The notes beneath the pieces were generated by a model. The model did not search any database. It was not told the origin of the DNA and was given only the letters and a program-made list of their open reading frames with translations. A program made the position numbers and the translations under genes. Shown here in pieces: positions 8,406 through 16,596 of a DNA stretch of 64,000 bases. The DNA comes from Acidobacteriota bacterium (GTDB lineage Bacteria > Acidobacteriota > Vicinamibacteria > Vicinamibacterales > UBA2999), in assembly GCA_016192845.1 (NCBI GenBank), contig JACPTI010000093.1, positions 1 through 64,000 on the forward strand, written 5' to 3'. Within the stretch, counting starts at the first letter, position 1. Every line of letters starts with the position of its first letter.

Positions 8406-9701
8406 GTGAACCTGAGGACAGACCAGCACACGCGTGTCGACCGGCGCGTCAACACGCCCGGCCAGGTGCTGTTCGCCAGCATGGTCGGCACCACGATCGA
8501 GTTCTTCGACTTCTACATCTACGCCACCGCCGCCGTCCTCGTTTTCCCGCAGCTGTTCTTCCCGCCGGAGGATCCGGCATCCGCGACACTCGCCTCGCTG
8601 GCGACATTCGGGATTGCGTTCCTGGCGCGCCCGGTGGGATCGGCGCTGTTCGGCCACTTCGGCGACCGTGTCGGCCGCAAGACAACCCTGGTGGCGGCGC
8701 TGCTCACGATGGGTTTCTCAACCGTCATAATTGGAATCCTGCCTACCTACGGCAGCGTTGGCATCGCGGCGCCAGTCGTGCTCTCGCTATGCCGCTTCGG
8801 CCAGGGCCTCGGCCTCGGGGGCGAGTGGGGCGGTGCGGTGCTGCTGGCTGTCGAAAATGCGCCGCCGGGGAAACGCGCCTGGTACGGCATGTTTCCCCAG
8901 CTCGGGGCGCCAGTCGGCTTCTTCTTCAGCGGCGGTGTCTTCCTTGTACTGTCCGAATGGCTGACCAACGACCAGTTCTTCGCGTACGGTTGGCGCATCC
9001 CGTTCCTCGCGAGCGCGATGCTCGTGCTCATCGGCCTGTACGTGCGGCTGACGATCAGCGAGACGCCCGTGTTCCGCGCGGCGGTCCAACGCGAGGAGCG
9101 GGCCAAGGTGCCGATAGGCGCCGTGTTCCGCAATTATCCCGGCACGCTGGTGCTCGGCATCCTGACCTCGCTGGCCACATTCGTCCTCTTCTACCTGACG
9201 ACCGTCTTCGCGCTCTCGTGGGGAACGACCGCGCTCGGGTACAGCCGCGAGTCGTTCCTACTCATCCAGCTCGTCGGGATCGTCTTCTTTGCGCTCACGA
9301 TTCCGCTGAGCGCCCTGGTGGCAGAGCGGGGGCGCCGGCGCACGCTGCTCTGGGTGACGGTTATGATTGGCGGCTTCGGCTTCGTGATGGCGCCAATGCT
9401 CGAGGCCGGACTCATGGGCGCGACCATGATGATGGTGATCGGGCAGTCGTTGATGGGATTCACCTACGGGCCGCTGGGTACCACGCTGTCCGAGCTGTTC
9501 CCAACGCGCGTGCGGTACACTGGCAGCTCCCTCACGTTCAGCCTGGCGGGCATCTTCGGCGCGTCATTGGCGCCGTACATCGCCACGTGGCTGGCCCAGA
9601 ATTACGGGCTCCAGTACGTCGGCTACTACGTCGCTGGCGCGGCCGCCCTTACGCTCGTTGGAGTGGTGGCAATCCGCGAGACGAAGGATCGGCCGCTGTA
9701 A
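8406..9701 (+). CDS. MFS transporter, metabolite:H+ symporter (MHS) family
   Basis: This 431-aa protein has 12 predicted membrane segments. The MHS signature MVGTTIEFFDFYIYATAAVL is at the start, GHFGDRVGRKTTL marks the MFS loop 2-3 motif, and GLGLGGEWGGAVLL follows. These carriers import carboxylates, shikimate or osmolytes; the substrate here cannot be read from sequence. It starts at GTG 8406. The 150-nt spacer after the ArsA-type gene holds only a weak inverted repeat (8251-8268) and a 22-codon open frame overlapping the start. Confidence 0.92.
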   Translation: MNLRTDQHTRVDRRVNTPGQVLFASMVGTTIEFFDFYIYATAAVLVFPQLFFPPEDPASATLASLATFGIAFLARPVGSALFGHFGDRVGRKTTLVAALLTMGFSTVIIGILPTYGSVGIAAPVVLSLCRFGQGLGLGGEWGGAVLLAVENAPPGKRAWYGMFPQLGAPVGFFFSGGVFLVLSEWLTNDQFFAYGWRIPFLASAMLVLIGLYVRLTISETPVFRAAVQREERAKVPIGAVFRNYPGTLVLGILTSLATFVLFYLTTVFALSWGTTALGYSRESFLLIQLVGIVFFALTIPLSALVAERGRRRTLLWVTVMIGGFGFVMAPMLEAGLMGATMMMVIGQSLMGFTYGPLGTTLSELFPTRVRYTGSSLTFSLAGIFGASLAPYIATWLAQNYGLQYVGYYVAGAAALTLVGVVAIRETKDRPL

Positions 9702-9726
9702 CTCCACCGACCCGAACGCCGCGCGG

Positions 9727-9900
9727 ATGATCTTCAACGACCGGGTCGACGCCGTGCTCTGCCTGGGCTTCATAGTAGTCGTCCTGGTCGTCATCGCCGC
9801 CTCGGCGCGGGAATGCTGGATGGTCGCCGCCAAGCGCAAGACGCCGGTCGTCAACGAGTCGCCGTACGTGGAGACCCAGCTGGACACCGTGACGGCCTAA
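9727..9900 (+). CDS. Small single-pass membrane protein
   Basis: Unrecognised 57-aa protein. One strong hydrophobic helix (LCLGFIVVVLVVIAASA, about residues 9-26) is followed by a short basic then polar tail ending TVTA. It starts 25 nt after the MFS stop and may be co-transcribed, perhaps as a small transporter subunit (inference). Its stop lies exactly at the edge of heptamer array B. Confidence 0.55.
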   Translation: MIFNDRVDAVLCLGFIVVVLVVIAASARECWMVAAKRKTPVVNESPYVETQLDTVTA

Positions 9901-9972
9901 GTTCAAAGTGCAAAGTGCAAACTTCAAAGTAAGCTCAAAGTACTTCTGAACTTACTTTGCACTTTGCACTTT
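9901..9972. repeat. Heptamer inverted array B (CAAAGTG)
   Basis: The left arm carries CAAAGTG and CAAAGTA units; the right arm carries the complementary CACTTTG and TACTTTG units up to about 9995. It fills the spacer between two convergent genes and supplies the last codons and stop (PTSK-stop) of the YggS-type gene. Confidence 0.85.
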
Positions 9973-10674
9973 TTACTTTGAAGTTGGGACCCGTCGTCCA
10001 AATATCGCCGTGCCGACGCGCACGATTGTCGCGCCTTCCTGAACGGCGACTTCGAAGTCGCCGCTCATGCCCATCGAGAGCTCGCGGAGCATCGCCGCCG
10101 GCACGCCGGCGGCGAGCCACTTCTCCTGCAGCTCGCGCAGGCGCCGGAACCACGGCCGCGAGTCCTCGGGCGTCTCGGGAAACGGCGGCAGCGTCATCAG
10201 GCCGACCACGCGCGCCGCGCGCAGCCGCGCGGCCGCCTCGAGGAGGGGCGGCACACCGGAGGGCGGGATGCCGAACTTCGTTGTCTCTCCCGCCAGGTCC
10301 ACCTGAATGAGCAGTTCCGGCGACGCGCCCGCGGCGGCTGCGGCGGCATCCACCTTCTGGAGCAGCTCGAGGCTGTCGATCGACTGAATCACCGCGAAGG
10401 CGGACGCCGCCCGCCGGGCCTTGTTCGACTGCAGATGGCCGACCAGATGCCAGCGGAGCGGGAGCTCGCCGGCGCCGGCCATCTTGTCGAGCGCCTCCTG
10501 GACGCGGTTTTCGCCGAAGTCGCGCTGCCCGGCGGCATACACCTCGCGCACGCGATCGATGGGAAAGGTCTTCGAGATGGCGACGAGGAGAACCGACGAG
10601 GGGTCGCGACCGGCCGACCGGGCCGCGGCGGCCATCCGCGCGCGGACCTCGGTCAGCCGATCGGCAACTGACAT
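9973..10674 (-). CDS. YggS-type PLP homeostasis protein
   Basis: This is a 233-aa PLP-binding alanine-racemase-fold protein. The PLP lysine motif VLLVAISKTFP, the FGENRVQEALDK loop, WHLVGHLQSNKA and the phosphate loop ELSMGMSGDFEVAVQEGATIVRVGTAIFG are all present. Members buffer pyridoxal phosphate and affect amino-acid metabolism. Array C precedes the start and array B overlaps the stop, so the gene is bounded on both sides by unrelated heptamer arrays. Confidence 0.95.
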   Translation of the reverse strand: MSVADRLTEVRARMAAAARSAGRDPSSVLLVAISKTFPIDRVREVYAAGQRDFGENRVQEALDKMAGAGELPLRWHLVGHLQSNKARRAASAFAVIQSIDSLELLQKVDAAAAAAGASPELLIQVDLAGETTKFGIPPSGVPPLLEAAARLRAARVVGLMTLPPFPETPEDSRPWFRRLRELQEKWLAAGVPAAMLRELSMGMSGDFEVAVQEGATIVRVGTAIFGRRVPTSK

Positions 10675-10735
10675 GGCTTCGGGCCTCGGGCCTTGGGCTT
10701 CGGGTACCTAAAGCCCAAAGCCCAGCGCCAAAAGC
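10675..10735. repeat. Heptamer inverted array C (GGGCTTC)
   Basis: GGGCTTC/GGGCCTT-type units on the left face AAAGCCC-type units on the right. The array fills the whole 61-nt gap between the TPR protein stop and the YggS-type start, both on the minus strand. Confidence 0.85.
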
Positions 10736-11668
10736 CTACTGCGGCAGTTGCTTCAGGAACATCTGGACTTCCGCGGCCTTCTGGCCATTCGGCTCGGCCG
10801 CCAGGTAGCCTTCGAACGCCTTGCGCGCCTCGGCAATCTGGCCGAGGTTGATGTTCGCCATCCCGAGCTGGTAGTAGGCCATCGCCATCTTCGGGTCGGC
10901 CTTCACCGCCGCCTCGAACTGCACCTTGGCCTCGGCGAACTTGCCCGCGTTCCAGAGGATGACGCCCTGGTTGTAAAGCGCCTCCGCGCTGCCGCCGCCG
11001 CCGGCGCCGGCCAGCTCGGCCGCCTTGGCGCTGGCCTGCTGCGCCAGGTCGAACTTCTTCTGCGCGTTGTACACGTTGGCGAGGCCCGTGTACGCGTCAG
11101 CCGAGTTCGGGGCGAGCTCGGTCGCCTTCCGGAACGCGGCTTCGGCCTCGGCGAACTGCTGCCGCTTCGAGTAGGCCACTCCAAGGTTGTAGTAGCAGTC
11201 GCTGCAGGTCGGCACCTTGACGACGAGCTCGTTGAACCTCTGGATCGCCTCTTCGTCGCGACCGGCCCGCATGGCGTCGATCGCCTGCTGGGCGAGCGCT
11301 TGCATCTCCTGGTTGGCCTTGATCTGCTCCGGCGTGAGCCCGCTCGTGGGCGTCAGCTGGAAGTTCAGCTCGACCGGCATGCCCTGGGTGATGTTCGCCT
11401 GCTGCACGGCCTTGAGGGTGTCCTTCGCGGCCGTTACGTTGTACCGCCCGGACGGCAGGCCGATCTGCATGAACTCGCCGTTGCGGTTCGTCTTCACCTG
11501 GGCGCGCCGGTTCGATTCGGTCGCTTCGATCGTGACCGTCGCCCCCTCAACGGGCTTGCCAGCCTGGTCCACAACCTGGCCTCGGATGACGCTCTGCGCG
11601 TCGGCCGGGCCCGCCATCACGAGCACCGCGGCGAGTGCCAGGACTCCGCGGATCAAATGGGTCCGCAT
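10736..11668 (-). CDS. Exported TPR protein with carboxypeptidase-regulatory domain
   Basis: A signal peptide ends near AGPADAQ. A carboxypeptidase regulatory-like beta-sandwich (GQVVDQAGKPVEGATVTIEA, about residues 28-105) follows, then four or five TPR units (for example CSDCYYNLGVAYSKRQQFAEAEAAFRKA). The chain is about 310 aa. I chose the ATG with GGAGG 5 nt upstream; an in-frame TTG lies one codon before it. The protein probably scaffolds periplasmic or outer-membrane partners; no enzyme motif is seen. The same N-terminal domain recurs in the TonB receptor remnant at 24.1 kb. Confidence 0.88.
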   Translation of the reverse strand: MRTHLIRGVLALAAVLVMAGPADAQSVIRGQVVDQAGKPVEGATVTIEATESNRRAQVKTNRNGEFMQIGLPSGRYNVTAAKDTLKAVQQANITQGMPVELNFQLTPTSGLTPEQIKANQEMQALAQQAIDAMRAGRDEEAIQRFNELVVKVPTCSDCYYNLGVAYSKRQQFAEAEAAFRKATELAPNSADAYTGLANVYNAQKKFDLAQQASAKAAELAGAGGGGSAEALYNQGVILWNAGKFAEAKVQFEAAVKADPKMAMAYYQLGMANINLGQIAEARKAFEGYLAAEPNGQKAAEVQMFLKQLPQ

Positions 11669-11723
11669 CAAAACCTCCGGAAAATGTGCTGGATTATCTT
11701 ACTCCGCCGCTCGGAGAGAGTTA

Positions 11724-13901
11724 TTAACTACCGCTCTCGCCGTAGTTTACACGAAAGAAGCGATCCACCGCATCGAGCTCGTGCGTGACCGGCGCCGGCG
11801 GCAGCGACGCCAGGAAGCGCCGTCCGTACCCCATCGTGCGCAGCCGCGGGTCGAGCACCGCCAGCACGCCCCGGTCCGTGCGGTGGCGGATGAGGCGCCC
11901 GAGCCCCTGCTGGAGCGCCAGGATGGCGAGCGGCACCTGATACTCCGCAAACGCGTCGCCGCCTCTGGCGTTGATGGCGTCGATGCGCGCCGCAGTGACC
12001 GGATCGCCGGGAGAGGCGAACGGCAGCTTGTCGACGATGACGCAGCTCAGCGCGTCGCCGACGACATCGACCCCCTGCCAGAAGCTCGAGGTGGCGAGCA
12101 GCACGGCGTTCGGCGTCGATCGGAACCGTTCGATGAGCTCGGTCCGCGGGGCGGTCCCCTGCACGAGGATCGGGTACGCAAGCGCCATCTCGACGAACGG
12201 CTGGACGCTCCGCAGGACGTTGTAGCTCGTGAACAGAACGAACGCGCGGCCGCGCGACCGCTTGAGGATCTCGATCACCTCGCGCGCGGCGGCCTGGGCG
12301 AACGCGGTCGTCCTCGGCGAGGGCACCCGGCGGGGCAGGTAGAGCAGCGCCTGCCGCGCGTAGTCGAACTCGGAGGCGACGCGCAGATCCTTCGCGTCGC
12401 GGATGCCGAGCCGCCCTTTCACGTACGCGAACGAGCCGTCGACGGCCAGCGTGGCCGACGTCAGCACCGTGGCCCGCATCCGGTCGAACAGCGCGTCACG
12501 GACGATGCGCGATACGTCGATCGGCGACGCGCGAAGAAAAGGTCGGGTCGCATGGCGACCCGACGAGCCAGCGCTGGCTGGACGGTCCGCGTTCGCGGAC
12601 CGTCCCTGGCCTCGCGTTTCGACGTAGTAGACGAAGTCGGGATCGCCCGCCCGCAGCAGGAAGCGCACGTCTCTGGCCAGCTCGCCCGCCCGCCGTTCGA
12701 GCGCGAGGAGCGCCTCGGCGACGTCGATCTCGGCTGCTGTGGACGCCTCGTGGCCGGGCGTGGCGGACGGCTGTTTCACCAGCGCCAGCGTCGCCTCGAG
12801 CCCCTCGAGCGCTCCGCAGAGCGCCGCGCCGTCCTCATAGTGGTCCGCCAGCGCCTCCGCGGTGTACCGGACGCGCGCCTCGGAGCCCGCCGGCGGCTGC
12901 AGGGACTGGACGAGCGCGAGACCGCTGAAAAAGATCCTCGATCGCTCCGAGACGCGCGCAATCGCGCGCAGCACGTCGCCGCTGTCGAGGGCGCGCATCG
13001 TCAGGAGCCTTTCCGTGTCGCTTACCAGGTCGTCCACGCGGTACGCGCTCACCGAGTACCCGAAGTACTGCGTGGCCACGTCCTCCAGCTGGTGCGCCTC
13101 GTCGACAACCAGCGTGGAGCAGTCGGGGATGACCTCGCCGTATGCGCTCTGCCGGACCGACGCATCGGCGCAGAGCAGATGGTGATTGACGATCACCACG
13201 TCCGACTCGGCGGCGCGCCGCCGCATCCGGGTGACGAAGCAGTCGTCGTAGTGCTGGCACTTGGAGCCGAGGCACGTGTCCGCGTCGGCGGCAATCTCCT
13301 TCCAGAGCGGCACGTCTTCGGGCAGATCGCGCAGCTCGGCGCGATCGCCGGTCTCCGTGTGCTGCAGCCAGGCGTCGACGATCGGCAGCAGCACCCGATC
13401 TCCGGCGTCGATGAGGCGTCCGCCGGCCGGGCCGTCCCCCTGCACGGCGTCGCGATACACCTCCCACCGGTGCAGGCAGACGTAGTTGCCGCGCCCCTTC
13501 ATCAGCGTCGCCGTGAACGGCGCGCCAAGCGCCTGCTGGAGGAGCGGGAGGTCCTTGAAGAAGATCTGTTCCTGGAGGTTCTTCGTGCCGGTGGAGACGA
13601 GCGCGCGCCGGCCGCTCAGAATCGCCGGCACGAGATAGGCAAGCGTCTTGCCGGTGCCGGTGCCGGCCTCGGCCAGCAGCAGGCCGCCGGCGTCCAGCAC
13701 CGCGGCCACCGCTTCGGCCATCTGCCGCTGTCCCTCGCGCGGCTCGAAGCCGTCGACGACGCGCGCGAGCGCGCCGGAATCGGAGAAGACCTCGCGAACC
13801 CGTTCCGCGAGCGGGGCCCCCGCCGCGCGGTCTTTACGCGGTGGGGTGCCGAGCGGGGTGCCTAGGCCAGGCGTTCGGGGTACAGCGGGAACCTGCGACA
13901 C
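11724..13901 (-). CDS. DinG-family Fe-S helicase with in-frame palindrome insert
   Basis: This superfamily 2 XPD/DinG-type DNA helicase has Walker A GTGTGKT at residues 80-86 and the DEAH box [11 protein letters not shown]. Between them are Cys residues fitting a 4Fe-4S cluster (NYVCLHR, CLGSKC, YDDC). C-terminal helicase motifs ([32 protein letters not shown]) are intact. About 25 residues near 432-456 ([12 protein letters not shown] and what follows) are read from a triple-palindrome element and look foreign to the family. The GTG start at 13901 overlaps glyA by 40 nt and is tentative. Confidence 0.93.
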   Translation of the reverse strand: MSQVPAVPRTPGLGTPLGTPPRKDRAAGAPLAERVREVFSDSGALARVVDGFEPREGQRQMAEAVAAVLDAGGLLLAEAGTGTGKTLAYLVPAILSGRRALVSTGTKNLQEQIFFKDLPLLQQALGAPFTATLMKGRGNYVCLHRWEVYRDAVQGDGPAGGRLIDAGDRVLLPIVDAWLQHTETGDRAELRDLPEDVPLWKEIAADADTCLGSKCQHYDDCFVTRMRRRAAESDVVIVNHHLLCADASVRQSAYGEVIPDCSTLVVDEAHQLEDVATQYFGYSVSAYRVDDLVSDTERLLTMRALDSGDVLRAIARVSERSRIFFSGLALVQSLQPPAGSEARVRYTAEALADHYEDGAALCGALEGLEATLALVKQPSATPGHEASTAAEIDVAEALLALERRAGELARDVRFLLRAGDPDFVYYVETRGQGRSANADRPASAGSSGRHATRPFLRASPIDVSRIVRDALFDRMRATVLTSATLAVDGSFAYVKGRLGIRDAKDLRVASEFDYARQALLYLPRRVPSPRTTAFAQAAAREVIEILKRSRGRAFVLFTSYNVLRSVQPFVEMALAYPILVQGTAPRTELIERFRSTPNAVLLATSSFWQGVDVVGDALSCVIVDKLPFASPGDPVTAARIDAINARGGDAFAEYQVPLAILALQQGLGRLIRHRTDRGVLAVLDPRLRTMGYGRRFLASLPPAPVTHELDAVDRFFRVNYGESGS
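12542..12605. repeat. Triple-palindrome mobile element within helicase gene
   Basis: Three adjacent perfect palindromes are present: arms GTCGGGTCGC/GCGACCCGAC (12542-12564), AGCCAGCGCTGGCT (12566-12579), and arms GGACGGTCCGCG/CGCGGACCGTCC (12580-12605). The first recurs exactly at 32998-33020. The frame of the helicase is preserved. Confidence 0.85.
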
Positions 13902-15154
13902 AGTCGCTCGACCTCACTTCGCACCACGGCCAGCGTCCGCTCGTCGTCCGGGGACCGCAACACGCGCGCGATGAAGTCGCCGACCAGATCCATCTCGGGC
14001 TCACGCATCCCGCGGGTCGTGACGGCGGGTGTCCCGATGCGGATGCCGCTGGCGACCATCGGCGGGTTCTGATCGAAGGGGATGGCGTTCTTGTTGACCG
14101 TGATGCCGGCCTTGCCGAGGGCCGCCTCCGCCACCTTGCCCGTGAGCCCCTTCGAGAACACGTCGACGAGCATCAGGTGATTGTCGGTGCCGCCGCTCAC
14201 CAGCCGGAATCCGTGGCTGCTGATCGAGGCGGCGAGCCGCTGCGCGTTGGCGACGATCTGCCACTGGTACTCGGCGAACGCCGGCTCCATCGCTTCCTTG
14301 AAGCAGACCGCCTTGGCCGCGATGATGTGCATCAGCGGTCCGCCCTGCACGCCGGGGAAGACCGTGCGATCGAGGTCCTTCGCGTACTGCCCGCGACAGA
14401 GCACCAGGCCCGACCGCGGGCCGCGCAGCGTCTTGTGGGTGGTCGAGGTGACGAAGTCAGCGTGGGGGATCGGACTCGGATGCACGCCGCCGGCCACGAG
14501 CCCCGCGATGTGCGCCATGTCGACCACCATCGGCGCGCCGACGGCGGCGGCGGTCGCGGCAATCCGCGGGAAATCGATCACGCGCGGGTAGGCGCTCGCG
14601 CCGACCATGATCATCTTCGGCCTGTGCTCGTGCGCGAGCCGCTCCAGCTCCTCGTAGTCGATCCGCTCGTCGTCTCTGCGGACGCCGTACGGGACGATCG
14701 TGTACAGCTTGCCCGAGAAATTCAGCGGATGGCCGTGGGTCAGGTGGCCGCCGTGCGCCAGGTTCATCCCGAGGGCGGTGTCGCCCGGCTTGAGCAGCGT
14801 CATGTAGACCGCCATGTTCGCCTGCGCGCCGGAATGCGGCTGGACGTTGGCGTGCTCGGCGCCGAAGAGCGTCTTGACGCGCGCGATCGCGAGCGACTCG
14901 GCGACGTCGACGAACTCGCAGCCGCCGTAGTACCGCCTGCCCGGATAGCCCTCGGCGTACTTGTTCGTCATCACCGAGCCCGCGGCCTCGAGGACGGCGG
15001 CGCTCACGAAGTTCTCCGACGCGATGAGCTCGAGCCCCTCGGCCTGACGGCGCGTCTCGTTGCGGATGGCGTCGGCCAGCTCCGGATCCGTGTCCGCGAG
15101 CGCGCGCTGCATCGCGGAGACGAACTTGGAACCCGGAAGCGCGGCGTTGGGCAT
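13862..15154 (-). CDS. glyA: Serine hydroxymethyltransferase
   Basis: This PLP enzyme interconverts serine and glycine with THF and feeds one-carbon metabolism. Family motifs include [28 protein letters not shown], the PLP lysine segment [17 protein letters not shown] and [12 protein letters not shown]. The ATG at 15154 gives 430 aa; the internal ATG at 15112 ([12 protein letters not shown]) would match shorter homologues as well. The frame runs open into the upstream array and the divergent methyltransferase, but that extension is not family-like. Confidence 0.97.
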   Translation of the reverse strand: MPNAALPGSKFVSAMQRALADTDPELADAIRNETRRQAEGLELIASENFVSAAVLEAAGSVMTNKYAEGYPGRRYYGGCEFVDVAESLAIARVKTLFGAEHANVQPHSGAQANMAVYMTLLKPGDTALGMNLAHGGHLTHGHPLNFSGKLYTIVPYGVRRDDERIDYEELERLAHEHRPKMIMVGASAYPRVIDFPRIAATAAAVGAPMVVDMAHIAGLVAGGVHPSPIPHADFVTSTTHKTLRGPRSGLVLCRGQYAKDLDRTVFPGVQGGPLMHIIAAKAVCFKEAMEPAFAEYQWQIVANAQRLAASISSHGFRLVSGGTDNHLMLVDVFSKGLTGKVAEAALGKAGITVNKNAIPFDQNPPMVASGIRIGTPAVTTRGMREPEMDLVGDFIARVLRSPDDERTLAVVRSEVERLCRRFPLYPERLA

Positions 15155-15169
15155 AGGAGGAAATTGTAC

Positions 15170-15265
15170 TATGCAGGCTTCGGGCTTCAGGCTCTTGGCT
15201 TTAGGCAACGTCCAAGGCCCAAAGCCCCCAAAGCCTGAAGCCCAAAGCCCAAAGCCAAAAGCCGT
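15170..15265. repeat. Heptamer inverted array D (GGCTTCG / AAGCCCA)
   Basis: The left arm is GGCTTCG, GGCTTCA, GGCTCTT, GGCTTTA in exact 7-nt steps. The right arm is a run of AAAGCCC and AAGCCCA units. It occupies the divergent spacer between glyA and the RlmI-type gene, right up to the ATG of the latter. Its unit resembles array C. Confidence 0.85.
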
Positions 15266-16429
15266 ATGGCTGGCACCGTCGTCATCTCCGCGCGGGGCGA
15301 GCAGCGCGTGCGCGGCGGACATCCGTGGATCTACCGCGCCGATGTCGTCGACGTACGCGCCGACGGCGGCACGATCGTCCAGGTCCTCGGCCCGCGGCGC
15401 CGCACGGTCGGCTACGCGCTCTTCAGCGATCGGTCGCAGATTCCCCTCCGGATGCTCACGCGCGGCGAAACGGCGGCGGATCTCGCGCTGTTCCGGACGC
15501 GCCTGCAGAGCGCGCTGGCGTACCGGGCCGCGCTCGGGCTCGACGCGACCGCATACCGGCTGGTGCACGCCGAGGCGGACCTGCTGCCGTCGCTCGTCGT
15601 CGACCGCTACGGCGACCACCTCGTCGTTCAGGCGCTCTCGCAGGCGATCGACCGGCTGCTGCCGGAGATCACGCGCATGCTGGTGGAGCTCGTCGGCCCC
15701 GCCGGCATTCTTGCGCGCAACGACGCGAAGGTCCGCACGCTGGAGGGGCTCGAGCAGAAAGTCGAGGTGCTGCACGGCGAGGTGCCCGCAACCGTCGTGG
15801 TGCGCGAGGGGCCGGTCGAGTACGAGGTCGATCTCCGCCGGGGGCAGAAGACGGGGCTGTTCCTCGACCAGCGCGAGAACCGCGAGGCCGCGGCGCGGTA
15901 CGCGCGCGGGCGGCTGCTCGACGGCTTCAGCTACAGCGGGGGATTCGCGGTGCGGCTGGCGCGGCAGTGCCCCGAGGCGGTGGCGATCGACATCTCGCCC
16001 GACGCCGTGGCGCGCATCCGCGCGAACGCCGAGCGGAACGGCGTGCCGCACGTCGAGGCGCGCGAAGCCAATGTTTTCGACGAGCTCCGGCGGCTGGAGC
16101 GGGCCGGCGAGCGCTACGACACCATCGTCCTCGACCCGCCCGCGTTCGCCAAGAACAAGGCGTCGGTCCCGAACGCCCTGGCCGGCTACAAGGAGATCAA
16201 CCTGCGGGCGATGCGGCTGCTGACGCCGGGCGGGCATCTCGTCACGTGCAGCTGTTCGTACAACGTGGACGAGGCGATGTTCGCGGCCGTGCTGCACGAG
16301 GCCTCCGTCGACAGCCACACGCCGGTGGCGATCGTCGAGAAGCGCATGCAGGGTCGAGACCACCCGGTGCTCGTCGGCGTGCCGGAGACGTACTACCTGA
16401 AGTGCTTCATCCTGCGGCGGGTCGAGTGA
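15266..16429 (+). CDS. Class I rRNA methyltransferase, RlmI-like
   Basis: An N-terminal PUA-like domain (residues 1-80, with [10 protein letters not shown]) is followed by the EEHEE-type central region and a Rossmann SAM-binding domain ([18 protein letters not shown]). The catalytic strand [10 protein letters not shown] and the Cys motif [10 protein letters not shown] are those of RlmI-type 23S rRNA m5C methyltransferases. It has 387 aa, close to the family length. The ATG immediately follows array D. The precise target base is not proved by sequence. Confidence 0.92.
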   Translation: MAGTVVISARGEQRVRGGHPWIYRADVVDVRADGGTIVQVLGPRRRTVGYALFSDRSQIPLRMLTRGETAADLALFRTRLQSALAYRAALGLDATAYRLVHAEADLLPSLVVDRYGDHLVVQALSQAIDRLLPEITRMLVELVGPAGILARNDAKVRTLEGLEQKVEVLHGEVPATVVVREGPVEYEVDLRRGQKTGLFLDQRENREAAARYARGRLLDGFSYSGGFAVRLARQCPEAVAIDISPDAVARIRANAERNGVPHVEAREANVFDELRRLERAGERYDTIVLDPPAFAKNKASVPNALAGYKEINLRAMRLLTPGGHLVTCSCSYNVDEAMFAAVLHEASVDSHTPVAIVEKRMQGRDHPVLVGVPETYYLKCFILRRVE

Positions 16430-16547
16430 ACCCAGAACTGCCCTGTATTCCCGTGTGAGATAGAATCACGTTCCATCCCGCGTCTCGGGAAGGGGCGCCG
16501 ATGGCACTGTCCGGCTGCGTCCCTTTCGCCGAGGTGATGTCTCGTGG

Positions 16548-16560
16548 TTTTGCGCGTTAA
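16548..16560 (+). promoter_or_regulatory. Shared upstream motif TTTGCGCGTTAA
   Basis: The 12-mer lies 37 nt before the kinase start. It recurs at 24071-24082 before the TonB remnant and, slightly changed, at 21488-21499 before the TonB leader remnant. Its function is unknown; it could be a promoter or operator element. Confidence 0.35.
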
Positions 16561-16596
16561 CCGGATAGAGCCACGAACGCGCCGAAGGAGGGACCT

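Noticed and set aside
8341..8409. A 22-codon frame overlapping the MFS start, possible leader peptide
   Set aside because: No SD or attenuator-like structure; too short to support.
11217..13865. An 882-codon plus-strand frame opposite the TPR and DinG-type genes
   Set aside because: No recognisable motif; both minus-strand genes have clear family signatures.
15155..16363. N-terminal extension of glyA through array D and beyond
   Set aside because: The extension is antisense to the RlmI-like gene and not homologous to glycine hydroxymethyltransferases.
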